This document shows, piece after piece, positions 1 to 12,500 of a stretch of DNA of 64,000 bases (position 1 is the first letter of the stretch; every line of letters begins with the position of its first letter). The notes under the pieces are model-generated. The model saw nothing but the letters and a program-made list of their open reading frames with translations. It had not been told where the DNA came from and did not search any database. A program made the position numbers and the translations under genes. Origin of the DNA: Aradus depressus (lineage: Eukaryota; Arthropoda; Insecta; Hemiptera; Aradidae); assembly GCA_963662175.1 (NCBI GenBank), contig OY759225.1, positions 10,613,107-10,677,106 on the forward strand. The letters are read 5' to 3'.

Positions 1-571
1 ATAAAAACTTGAACTTTGTTTAAAATGGAGGCAACTTGCTTGGGGCTCTGTTCATTGCCAACATAATTAACAAATGTGAATATAACAAAAAGATATAAAA
101 ATTTAACATTATAAAATATCGAAATTTACAATAAACTCCGTATTTTAATATTAATATATAATATTGAGTTATTTAAAAAAAATATATTTATATGTTCTAA
201 AAACTCATATGAAACGAAGTAGTGCAATACTGCGCAACCTATCGGCGGAGAGGGAAACGTCTCAGGTCGAAGTTAGTGTTTTTCTTTAGATAACATTTGT
301 ACTATTTGTTTTTTGTATTAGCAATTTGCCATAGCCAAACCGGCAGCTGAGAGATAAGATACTAGACAAGCCTATTGACATTGTGAACTACATATATTGT
401 GGTAATTTTGTGATTTACTTTTATTATGTTCGTATTTAATTAAATTCTATTTTTGTAAGTTTTTAGTTAGTTTATTGATGTTTCTGATCGATGAAAGTGT
501 TCCTTTTTTTCTTATTTCTTTTTCTTCATACTTTGATACATTTTATTCAGTTTTAGTTCCACTGATTAAAC
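1..571 (+). promoter_or_regulatory. 5' flank and 5' UTR of the FUNDC1-like gene
   Basis: AT-rich upstream sequence with a small GC-richer patch around 230-275 and a pyrimidine-rich stretch before the start codon at 572. I see no convincing TATA box, so the transcription start is not placed. Confidence 0.3.
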
Positions 572-3500
572 ATGCCTACGGTCTCCAACCGAGGGGATTA
601 TGATCCAGATGCAATCACAATTGATGATGTATCAAAAGAAGCAAAAAATATCGTTGATAAAGTTATCAAAGATGTTGGAAAAGCCTCAGCTACTAAGCAG
701 TTACTTTTCGGCTGCGCTTCAGGATGGTAAGTTGTACACATTTGAATTTATTTAACTTGAGTGAACATAAGAAGCTATAAGAAATACAATTAAAATTCCA
801 TTTGGTTTTACCTATTTTACAGATTTGTGTAATAGAAATTCAATTTACACATTTTCAAAATGTATTATTAGAGATGTGTCATGCTTTCGATTGTGTAATT
901 GTTTATTCCGGTGCAGAATAGAGAACCTAAACTAAAAATTATAGTTATAAATGGAAATGTATACTTTAGATATCTAGAAAATAACATTTGCCTGGATGTA
1001 TTATTGATTTTACTTTATATATTTCATTCAAAATCTTTACTTTCAAGCGAAGTATCTGCTCTTTTTTCCAAATTTCTTATCTGCTTATGGTGTCGCATGA
1101 TAATAGGTAACCCACAATGTGTAAATAAATTTAAAAAAATTGTGAATAGTAATTTTAGTATCAGTTATTGATGACACGTCTGTCTTTATTAACATTAGTA
1201 GATTCAAATCTAACGTATTACTGTTGACTCGGATCTCTATAATATACAGTGTTTACACACCCTTAGTATTCACCAGACAGACCTGTGAAGTACCTCTCGT
1301 CTTGCCAGGAAATGTCACACAAGTGCGCCATTCAATAGATGAACTTGAGTGAGGTCATAATAAGAAATGTCGATGAATCACCGGTATTAATAATCGTTTC
1401 GCTCCCCCTGCAAAGATCGAGGAGTTGACTGTTTAGGCAAGAAATAGTTGACTTACCCAGAGGCTTCTGAATCATACTAAATTTTGTCGATACATTTATT
1501 ACATCTGCAGTTATTAGGCTTTTTGAGTTGAGTCCCTCCCCAAATTCGCTGAAAATTAATAGGTAGGGCTTTTATGGGAATTTAAATTTAAATATAAAAT
1601 TTCACTTTGATACATTCATTCATTTATTTTTTTCTTTCAGGTTGTGACCTTAATTTTTTTTTTCCAGAGGTGTACTTTGGTATTGTCTTTCCAGTGCCAA
1701 TAGGTTTCAAAAATGTTTTTAGTATTTTTTTAAATAAACAGAGAAATGTTTAGGAGAAACCTGGTTATGATCCAAACACTCCATATCTGCATATAAAAAT
1801 TTTCATTTGTCCTTTAAATTATTTTTAATGGGCAGCAGATAGACAATTCAGTTAGTCGACTGATATGGAATAGGAAATAAACAAAAACGTGCAAGTGAAA
1901 AATGTCTGTTATTGTTTAAAAAAAAAACCTAAAATCATTAAAATAAATCAACAAAAAAGCAGATAAACTCGGACAGCCACCTCATGCTCGAGGCAATCAC
2001 ATTCTTCTTTCTGGTGTCCATCATCCATTGAGAGAACTCTTCGGTAATACTTCAGACTAGATTCTTCAACATTCGTCAGTTTTCACCAAACACGAGACAC
2101 ATCCTGCCTTTGATGCACAAATGTTGTTGGAGAAACCTACTCAAATTTTTTGAAGTAGTTTTACGATGAGATAAAACTCTTTTTGAATCATTACAGTTAC
2201 AAATACCGATAGCTCTCAATGAGACGAAAAAAACGTCATATCAAGATGATATTCCAAAAGAAATGTGAGAAACCTGTTTTTGAATCTCACCTCCTCATAT
2301 ATGCTTGTGCTTGTGAGGGAACCCTCTCAAATATTACGTATCTCCTCATAAATTAGTATACATAGACAATAAGAGTATATTATGTTGATCAACGCAGTGT
2401 TCTTTTCTAGGAAAACAAAACCAAGTCAAACAGTGAATGGCATTAATAGTAACCATTTTGCTTTATTCATACTTTAATTATTTTGCATTTTATTGAAAAA
2501 AAAAGTAATCCTGGTGTTTTGTACTTCAAGAAATAAATTAAATTACAAAAAAAAAAATAGAGGTTAGGTTAGGTTTTATGACTCATGCCCGGGCTTTAAC
2601 TACGAGGTCATATCGCCTACTACCAGAGCGCTCTTTCGTCACTCTGGTGGACATGAGCCCGACTCTACTGTGGGAGTCCTAAATTTTGCCTACCCTAAAT
2701 TTTTTTATTCATCTAGGGTAGGGGTCTTTAACGAGTACCTGACATCGTACAGGCTCGGGACCATCGCTTAACGTCCCATCCGAAGGACGGCGTGCTTAAG
2801 TTTATTTTACCTCCCAGATAAAATAAACTAAGGGCCTCGGTCGGGCTACGAACCCACAACCTTGAGCTCAGAAGTCAAGCACGCATACCACTGAGCTACC
2901 GGCGCCCTCTAAAAAAAAAAATAGATAGAATGCTATTTATTTTTTACACTTTTTAATAGATGTGTTACTTCCCCAGCTGTAGAGAGTATAGGTTAAGTTA
3001 TGTAATCGGTAAGAAATTCGATGCTGAGTTATCAAAAGTGTGTGTGTGTTTGTGAACACGACTACTCCCGATAGAATAAATGTATGGGTGTATTCAGAAC
3101 TCTCATAAGTATATATTAGGGTGGTCGTAAAAAGTAAAAAGTTCGATTTTTCAAAGTCCCCATCCAAATTCTTGTGTAGTTTAACGAAAAAAAATTTTGT
3201 GAATTTTTTCAGATTTTTTTGAATGAATTAACCTGGCCCTGTGGGCGGTCAAAGTTTAACACGTGTTTTAAATGGGGTTTTTGAACATTTACATATTTTT
3301 AAGTGGAGGTCTTAGTATTTTTAATATAAAAATCTAAAAATACATGGATTATGGGTTTTCGGGGTCGCTGAAAACGAATTTCATATTAAAAAATTTTTTT
3401 GACAGTCACATTTCCCAAAAAACTCGTACAAAAATTGACGAAAATGATAAAATTTTTCGAATCGATGATCCATTTTAATGAATTATTAATTTTTTAATAT

Positions 3501-6500
3501 GAAATTCGTTTTCAGCGACCCCGAAAACCCATAATCCATGTATTTTTAGATTTTTATATTAAAAATACTAAGACCTCCACTTAAAAATATGTAAATGTTC
3601 AAAAACCCATTTAAAACACGTGTTAAACTTTGACCGCCCACAGGGCCAGGTTAATTCATTCAAAAAAATCTGAAAAAATTCAAAAAAATTAAATTAAATC
3701 AAATGATTTAAATTTTTCCAATTTTTGAAAAAAATCATTGATTTTAATCAAAAGATTAATTTTTTCCAAATGTTTAAAAAACGAAAACAAAAAATAACAA
3801 AACGTACAAAACCGACTCAATTTTCATCGATAGAAATGCAGGAAACATCAATTGGACGAACAAGATCAGTTTATTAATCAAAGTAAAAATTACAAATTAT
3901 AATAATTCCATGTATCGTGTAATAGATTGTTTGAATTTCATAACATCTTTTGAAACAATAAAATAATCAGAAACAAAATCTAAGATCAAATGTTGCTACT
4001 GCGAGTTCAACTGCTTATACAGAGAAACTAATTTCGCTGCTTTTTCGTTTCCAAGACAATTTCTTATTTTAGAATGCACTAATCCATACGTTGAAAAAAT
4101 GCGTTCGATGCTGTTATTCCAAACAGGATCCTTTTTTCGTCCTGACATTGCAAAAAAAGGTTAACTATTTTGATCCTTGTTGGTGGGACACTAAGTTGTA
4201 AATGATCAGAAACGTTGATTTTAAGTTCTGGGAATCGCTCAGGCTGGCCAAGCAAAAAACGTAACTTGAAACCATTCCTGGAAGCTTTTACCAAGAAACC
4301 TCCACCATAATGAAACTTCCTGCGATCAGTCGTGGGTTGGTATTCATGAATGAAAATTTCATATGCATTACAAATTCATAACAAGCACGACTGTTTTTTA
4401 TTGTTATTTATAAATTAAATAAATTGTAAAGAAAAAAATGAGCGAGTTTTGTACGTTTTGTTATTATTTTGTTTTTGTTTTTTGAGTTTTAGGTATATAT
4501 TCGATCAAGTCAATAAATAATAATTGCTTATTAATGTTAAAAAAAAAAAATTATTTAAATCAAAAAAATCCGATTTAAATTTAAAAAATCTATTTTTGTG
4601 GTGGTTTTAAAAAAATCGTGATTTTTTTCAACCCTGATATATTATATATTTGACATGTTTAGTAATTGTTTATTTTTACTGTTACAGGATGACAGGTTAC
4701 CTTATGATGAAAGTGGGTAAGGTGGCTGCAGTAGCCCTCGGAGGTGGAATAATCCTACTTCAGGTGGCCAACCACAACGGATATATCAATGTGAACTGGG
4801 ATCGTCTCTACAAGAAAGTGGATGAGGTTGGCGATAAGGCTTGCGGCTCTTCTAAAGGGCCCAAACTTATGGATAAGGTAAGCAGTATAATGAGGCTTTG
4901 ACATAAAAAATATATAAATAAACAATGTACTTCGCGCTCCCCCTCCAGTTGTTTGCGCTGATAATCAATAGTAGACTTCAATAGGGACTCCTAAATTTCC
5001 ATACTAAATTTTGTGTCGATAAATTTATCACATCGGCAGTTATTAGGGTTTTTGAATTGAGCCCTTTCCCCTAAACCCCCCTTTCCCTTCGACCGACATC
5101 GCTGAAATTTGACAGGTTATGCCCTCATTAGGTTTTGACTTCAAATATGAAATTTCATGTCAATATATTCATTACAGCGGCAGTTATTGGAGTTTTTTAG
5201 TTGAGCCCCCTCTGTTCTCTCCCTTCCCTCCTGCCGATTCAATTTTGTGTTGACGCATTCATTACAACGGCAGTTCTTAAGGTCCCCTAATTCCCCCTTT
5301 TTGGCCGAGTGGGCTGAAAATTGATAGTTGTTGTCGTTATGAGGTTCTGGATTCACATATAGAATTTCGTGTCGGTACATCCTTCACATCCGGAGTTATC
5401 GGTTAACAAACAGACAGCAATGTTTTTTTCATATTTGGAATCTAAAGGTCGGAAACATGAAACTCCGTTGGAAATTCGGCATCGAATTTTGGTCGATTAC
5501 ATAACTTCCCCTATACTTCGTATAGTTGTGGAAGTAAAAACTCGAGAGGGCGACTTAAGTGTCTCATAATAGGTTAATATGTACGTAAAAACAAATTTTT
5601 AAAACAACGCAATATATTATATTAAAACATTAGAGGACCTAGTTACAGAAAGACTACATTGAATCAATCATGTAAATAAAAAAAATATCACATATGAAAA
5701 GAATATGTATTAAAAAAATACAATAAAAAAAGAAGAAATAGCAAAACAAAACAAAAAAAAAAAACTCATAATTTGTATCTATGTACATACATACCTGTAT
5801 TATACATATTATGGTTTAGTATATCACCCGAGTAAAAAATAAAACCTGACACACAACCTGCTGCGCACAAACTGAACTGGAATTTCTGATAAGTAAATAT
5901 TGCAAAAAGGGGGAACAACTTAATTAATTTTTGCGGAAAACCGACAGAAGGGGGAGGGAGAATCAACTATTTCCAAGTGTTTGTACATATGTAGCCTTTT
6001 GAATTTGTTGTAACCGAGTTTTTTCTCACTTGGGAATCCAGATGTAGTTCGTATTAACCGAATTCTATTTTGGTTCGCTTTAATGAGCAGTTCGTTGTAA
6101 CGAGGTTTTACTGTACAAGGTGTGTTAAAAAAATAACGGGGATTTTCGGTTTTTGAAAAGAATTTTATTTATTTGTCTACATCAATGTTATCCCCTTCAA
6201 AATAGTCCCCATTAGATATTATAGACTTATGCCAGCGCTTTTTCCAATCCCCGAAACACTTCTGGAACTCGATCTTTGTGATAGCATTTAGCTTTCTCTG
6301 CGATGCGCTTTTAATCTCATCTTTGCTTGAGAAACGACGGCCCTTTAAGGTTCTCTTTATTGTTGGGAACAGAAAAATGTCACACGGAGCCATGTCTGGC
6401 GAATATGGAGGCTGGGGCATCATTACAGTGTGGTTTTTGACCAAAAATTCGAAGTGTAAGCAGGTGTATTATCGTGGTGCAAAAGCCAATTGTTTCGCCA

Positions 6501-9500
6501 CAAATCCGTGCGTTTTTTTCGGATTGATTCACGCAAACGGCGTTGCACTTGTAGATATTACTCCTTATTGATCGTTTGACCTTGTGGCAAAAACTCATGG
6601 TGCACTATGCCGTTAAAATTGAAAAACAAAGTGAGCATGACCGCACTTGTCGAGCTTTTATACCACTCGTAAACCCTAGTTTTACTCATAGCAGACTCGC
6701 CAAAAGCAATATTTAACATTTCTAAAACTTTGCTGCACTTTATCCCATCCCATTCTTATAGAAACATTTAATGCAAATTCTCTGATCCATTTTGTAAACA
6801 AATAAATAATCGCAGATCGAACATAAAACACATGTAACCTCTTCGACAGCTGACAGCAGACTGAACATCCGGTTTGGCTAACAATGTACAGATACTTTTC
6901 CGAATTGTTTACCAACACAAAAACGAAAAAATCACGCGAATCGGACTAATACAACCCGCGAAATTACAAAATGCCCGTTACTTTTTGAACACACCTGTGT
7001 TATAATATGTCATAACATGACTTTCTTATACCAACCACTTCTGTACAAATCACTCCCCCTTCCTCCTCTCAAATTCATCTCATTCTGGCATTACTGGATA
7101 AGTCACTATCAGAATTACTCTTTACAATTAAACAAAGAAAACAGCTGATGCCAACACATTACCCAGTGATGGCAGTATGAAATTAATATAAAATGGGGAG
7201 AGAGAGTGATCGCCTACTAACAGACGTGGTGGTCGTGATTCCGACTGTACTATGGGAGTTTTTGGCTATACCGGTTTATTTACTTAGAATAAGGAGGTAT
7301 CTTTAAAGAGTACCTGAAATCAGTTCCCATTCGAAGGTTGCCATGCTCAAGGTTTTTTTAAAATCTCAGATAAAAAACCTAAGAGCCTCGGCCGACTTTC
7401 GAACCCGCGATCTTTAGCTCAGTAAGCATGAAGCCCTCGAAAGTCATGTTATCACATCAAATCTTGTCTAACTGTTGAGATTTTAAAGAAGAAAAATTTA
7501 GTTAATTAAATTTTTTATTTTTTTTAGTGAGAGGGAGTAGGAAATATAAAAGTGTTATGTGTATTATCTCAATTTATTATTTTATTTGTATTTTAATGAC
7601 CATATCGCATATATATTTAAATTTTGTGTTTCCTTTACTAAACATTAAAAAATATGTTTTCTCAAATTAATTTCATTCATGTGTACACTAATATCGCAGG
7701 CTTTATTTGCAATAGTCTTAAAATTCATATTCTACAAAAGACATACAATTATTGTTATTACTCTCTCGTATCTACAAATTTCGTACATTTTGTAATTTCA
7801 TGGTGTCTATAATTAAATAACTTTATTTTAAACTATTATCTTTAACTTAAGTACATAAACAACTTTTTGGATACATGTAACTAAACGTAACACAATATCG
7901 ATACACTTCAACTAAAATTTTTAACCAAGAAGCCAGTTCTCTATTATTTACATAAATACGATCAATTCATAGCCAATTATAATAATTTTTTGTTGATGTT
8001 TCTTATATTAGAAACAAATATAAGAATAATACATTCATCACAGCATTACTATTGGTATTAATAATAGGTGTTTCGGTGGTATGCGCGCTAGCTTACTGAG
8101 CTCAAGATTGCGGGTCCGAAACCCGACCGAGGCCCTTAGTTTATTTTATTTGGGAGGTAAAAAAAAACTTAAGTACGCCGTCCTTCGGATGGAACGTTAA
8201 ACGATGGTTTCGAGCCTATACGATGTCAGATACCCAACTTAAGGTAACTTAACAATTTGGTTGCAAAATTTAAGACTCCCTCTGGTAGTAGTTAAAGCCC
8301 GGGTATGAGTTATAATAAATATATGTTTCGAGAAGCACTCCCATCAGTATTTATAATAAATGTGTTCTTTATGTTATCTATTCCTTCCGTCAATCAGAAT
8401 CTTCCCTTTTATAGAACATATTTATTGAGTCGACCTCAATATATTATGATATTTATTATTATTATATATATAAATCGTAACTGATATATAATGAGATGTT
8501 CTATAAAAGGAAGATTTTGATTGATAGAAGGAATAGTTAACGTAAAGGACACATATGGGAGGGCTTCCCTTTACGTTTGTAATTGCTAATTTAAAAAAAA
8601 TAATTGGGAAAAATAATGCTTGATGAATGTATTATATAAATTCAGAATCTCCTTACATAACCCAAAAATAAGATTAAGATTATAAATCCCCTTCAAAAAT
8701 CTTGCACAATTCATTATCGTCTTGAAATAAGTTTACTTGATAAAAAAAAATTGAATCAGCCCAACGAAGCATCTATGTATGTACAATTGATGTGCTTAAT
8801 AACAATTTTCTTAAATAATAAATTAATTAATTTGATCAAATATATTTTTAATATCATCAAAAACTTCCTCTTTAGTTTTCCCCGCATCAACTGTTTTAAC
8901 AAGATTAATTGAACGATAACATTCGACAATAGGCAATGAATCATTAATAAAGGTTTGAATTCTTTTTTGTAATGATTCTTCATTATCATCGGATCGTCCA
9001 CTTCCAGCAGCGCCTCTACTCAAACACCGTTCAATACATACGTTCTCATTACATTCCAAAAACAATACAAAAAGTAGTTGAACTTTATCCTCCATTTCTT
9101 TTTTCCATCCATCTAAATTGTCCTTATTCCTTGGGAAACCATCAATTAAAAATTTATTTGTTTGCGCATTTAACATTGCTCTTTCTATAAGTTTACATGT
9201 AATTTCAACTGGTACAATTGTACCATTTTTAATATGAGTTTCAATAAGTTCACCATATTTTGTACCTGGTTTACTTCTCTCTTCACGTAGTAAATCTCCT
9301 GCTGACAAGTGAACAAAACCAAATTCTTTGACAATATTGGCACATTGGGTTCCTTTTCCTGCTCCGGGTCCGCCAAGTACGAAAACAACTCTTGGTTTCA
9401 CTGGTTTGTTCATTTTTGAAAAGAAATTTGTACTTAGTCTAATAATACCGTGAAGCATATAAAATACACTAAAAATTATTTTTTTAAATAAATATATAAA

Positions 9501-12500
9501 CTAAACAATAAAATAACAAATAAATAGTAAACATTCAGAGATGAAATGAATAATGGAATTAACGCCTTGTTGGAAGGTTATCGATTGTGACCTTCAGTGT
9601 TGCCACCACTCTCCAACAAAATTCCCTATTTGATTGTCAGCCATTATTTGTAATACATTACACTTTTATCATTTGATTTTATTTTTGCTTATATACAGTC
9701 ATATATTGACTTTTCTCTTTGTCTTCAATTTTCAAGTTTTTTCAAGTGTAGTGAGTTTATTTTAGTTGATGATATCATGGGTTACGTACATACAATGAAA
9801 TACAGTTTAATTTTCTAAATTGAAGGATGTAACTTACTAATATATGAGCAGGGGTATTTCTCGAAAACTATAGATAGAAAAATAATATCTCGAATACATT
9901 AATTTCTTTTATTTTTTATGTAGAATTCAAGCAAGGTCAACACATATTTGTGAAATAACGGAGTATCCAGATAGAGATATATAGACACCATCTTGGATCT
10001 TACTTCTCCATTTACATAGGTATAGAGGAAGATATGTAATCGGTCAGAAAATCCAGGTTGGGTTTTCTAGGTTAGGTTAGGTTTTATGAGTCATGCCCGG
10101 GCTTTAACTACGAGGTCATCGCCTACTACCTGAGCGCTCTTTCGTCACTCTGGTGGACATGAGTCCGACTCTACTGTGGGAGTCTACCCTAAATTTTTAT
10201 TCACCTAGGGTAGGGGTCCTTAACCGAGTACCTGACCCTCGGGGCCATCGCTTAACGTCCCATCCAAAGGACGGCGTGCTTAAGTTTAATTTACCTCCCA
10301 CAAAGATATAATAAACAAAGGGCCTCGGTCGGGTTTCGAACCCACGATCTTGAGCTCAGAAGACAAGCACGCATAGCACTGAGCTACCGGCGCCCTCTGG
10401 TTTTCTAAAAACACTTGAATTCAAAAATATTTTAAAAAAAGTTGCTGTCTGTCCATTTGTGTCTGTCTGTGAACATGATAACTAGAGCCAGGACTCCCGT
10501 GCAATTGAATTTTTTTTCTCGCTTTCTTGAAATCATTAAATAACTATATATTTTCACGAATTAGGGCATCCTGATTTATATACATGAATTTTAACTTTTT
10601 TGGGTGAAATTGCTCGTTTGTAAGTTAGTTTGAAAATGTATACATTTGTTATTTGACAACTTTACAACAATTTTGAGAAAAAAATCCCACATATCATCGA
10701 TACAAATGCTAAATATCGAATGTGAAAAACACCACTTCTCAGGAGAGTGAATAAACTGTTTCATGGTTCATTCAAAATCAGTGCTTATTGTCAAACATTT
10801 TTTACCTATGTCATTATACGTGGTGTTATGCCTCATAGATGACTCTATAAGAATTTTATCGAATTATCTATCTTAAGTAGTCACAACGCACATTCGTTAG
10901 TTTGATTATATCTATAATTGATGATTATTTTTCTATAATTTACAACGCAAACTATCGAATGTGGCATTTTCGTTAGTTTGCATTGTATAATATTTAAATA
11001 TTTACATTGCAAACTATTGAATATGTCACAATCGATAGTCTGCTTTAAAACAGCTCATTGTTTTTACAAAAAATTGCAACAGCAAACACACGAACATGAC
11101 ATATTCAATACTTTGCCATGCAGGGAATTTGATTTTGTTCCTATTCGAACCAGATCAAAAACGCGAATGTGGTACATTCGAGACTTTGACTCCCAGTTCA
11201 AAAAATTTGTTTACAATAACGAATTTTTTATTGGTCATTTTGATTTTGGACATCATCACATAGTTTGGATATTCGAACCTTTGCCAGGGTTATTCCTCCC
11301 CTTTACAACGTGAATTCAGATTCGAGAGTTCGCTAACATTCATCCTATAGCTATCGCTTTAGACCGAAAACGAAAAATGCGTTTTTTCACATTCGATACT
11401 TTGCATTTGTATCGACGATATGACCAACTCAAAAAGTACAATGCGGCCATAAATGGTGACTATATAAGATTAGTTCTACAACCTGACATTATAAGCAGCT
11501 ATAAAAAATGCCCCATCACAAGCGTCAGCGTCGAGAGATCGTTTTCCCAGCTAAAACACATACTTAGTAACAGGCGGAAAAAAAGATTTATTTAATTTAC
11601 AAATTAGATTCAATTTTTTTTTTTTTTTTCGCAGAAAAACACTTAATGGCAGGATTTTATGTTTGTTGCATATTTTGGCATTTTTATTGCTTGTTTTTTA
11701 ATTTTTTTACTGCATGAAATCCGGGTTCTAATGATAACTCTCGAAAGAATGAATGTTTCGACACGAAATTTTATATGTGTGGCCAGGTAGGTGGGAGCTT
11801 AACACAAAAACTATAATAACTGGCGATATAATGGATGTATCGACTTGAAATTTTATATTTAAATTAAATTCTCCTCATTTTCTACGAAATCAGCCAATGG
11901 GAAGGTGGAGATCGGAGAAGGGCTCGACTCAAAAAACCATAATAACTTCAGATGTATTAAATGTAACGACACAAAATTTTTATTTTTATCCCAAACACAT
12001 CCCATTTTTGGAATCAGTGAAAATTCCTGTGAAAACTGGACATCCAATTCCTGCGGCCGACTTTCGAACCCGCGATCTTTAGCTCAGTAAGCATGCAACC
12101 CTCGAAAGTCATGTTATCACATCACATATTTACTGTTGAGATTTTAGAGAAGAAAAATTTATATGTGATAGTAAGATGTTGTGGGACGAGATTTCTAATA
12201 GAAATAAAAGACGTTGTCTTCCCACTGTTTTATTTATACCAGAACCGGTTTTCGACGCAACAGCGTCATCATCAGTGGTTCATCTACCATAGAATAACAA
12301 AAATATACAAATAATAAAAAGTATAAATAATTCTTAAAGCATCAGGGTACAGAGTAAAATTATAAAATAAACTTACCCACCCACACAGCACAGCGGTTGG
12401 AAGATAACTGGCATAGCTCTAAGGGGTGGGGGAAGCCAGATTCACTCACTCTCTCAACATGCAAAAACCATTCATTCTAATAAATACATTAAGTCTGTAC

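Noticed and set aside
899..1171. 90-codon open frame in FUNDC1 intron 1
   Set aside because: No ATG start at its beginning, composition like AT-rich intron, no recognisable motif.
2860..2910. tRNA gene on the minus strand (A and B boxes, similar sites at all SINE copies)
   Set aside because: The boxes fit pol III promoters but the acceptor and anticodon arms do not fold as a tRNA, and the same sequence continues for 340 bp with target duplications. It is a SINE head.
5141..5380. Open frame with repeated NNCRCNE residues
   Set aside because: The peptide repeats come from the antisense of the GCAGTTATTA repeat, not from a protein repeat.
10978..11313. 111-codon open frame overlapping the 17-bp motif array
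   Set aside because: Aromatic-rich residues are explained by the iterated motif text. No domain, and it lies within a transposon relic.
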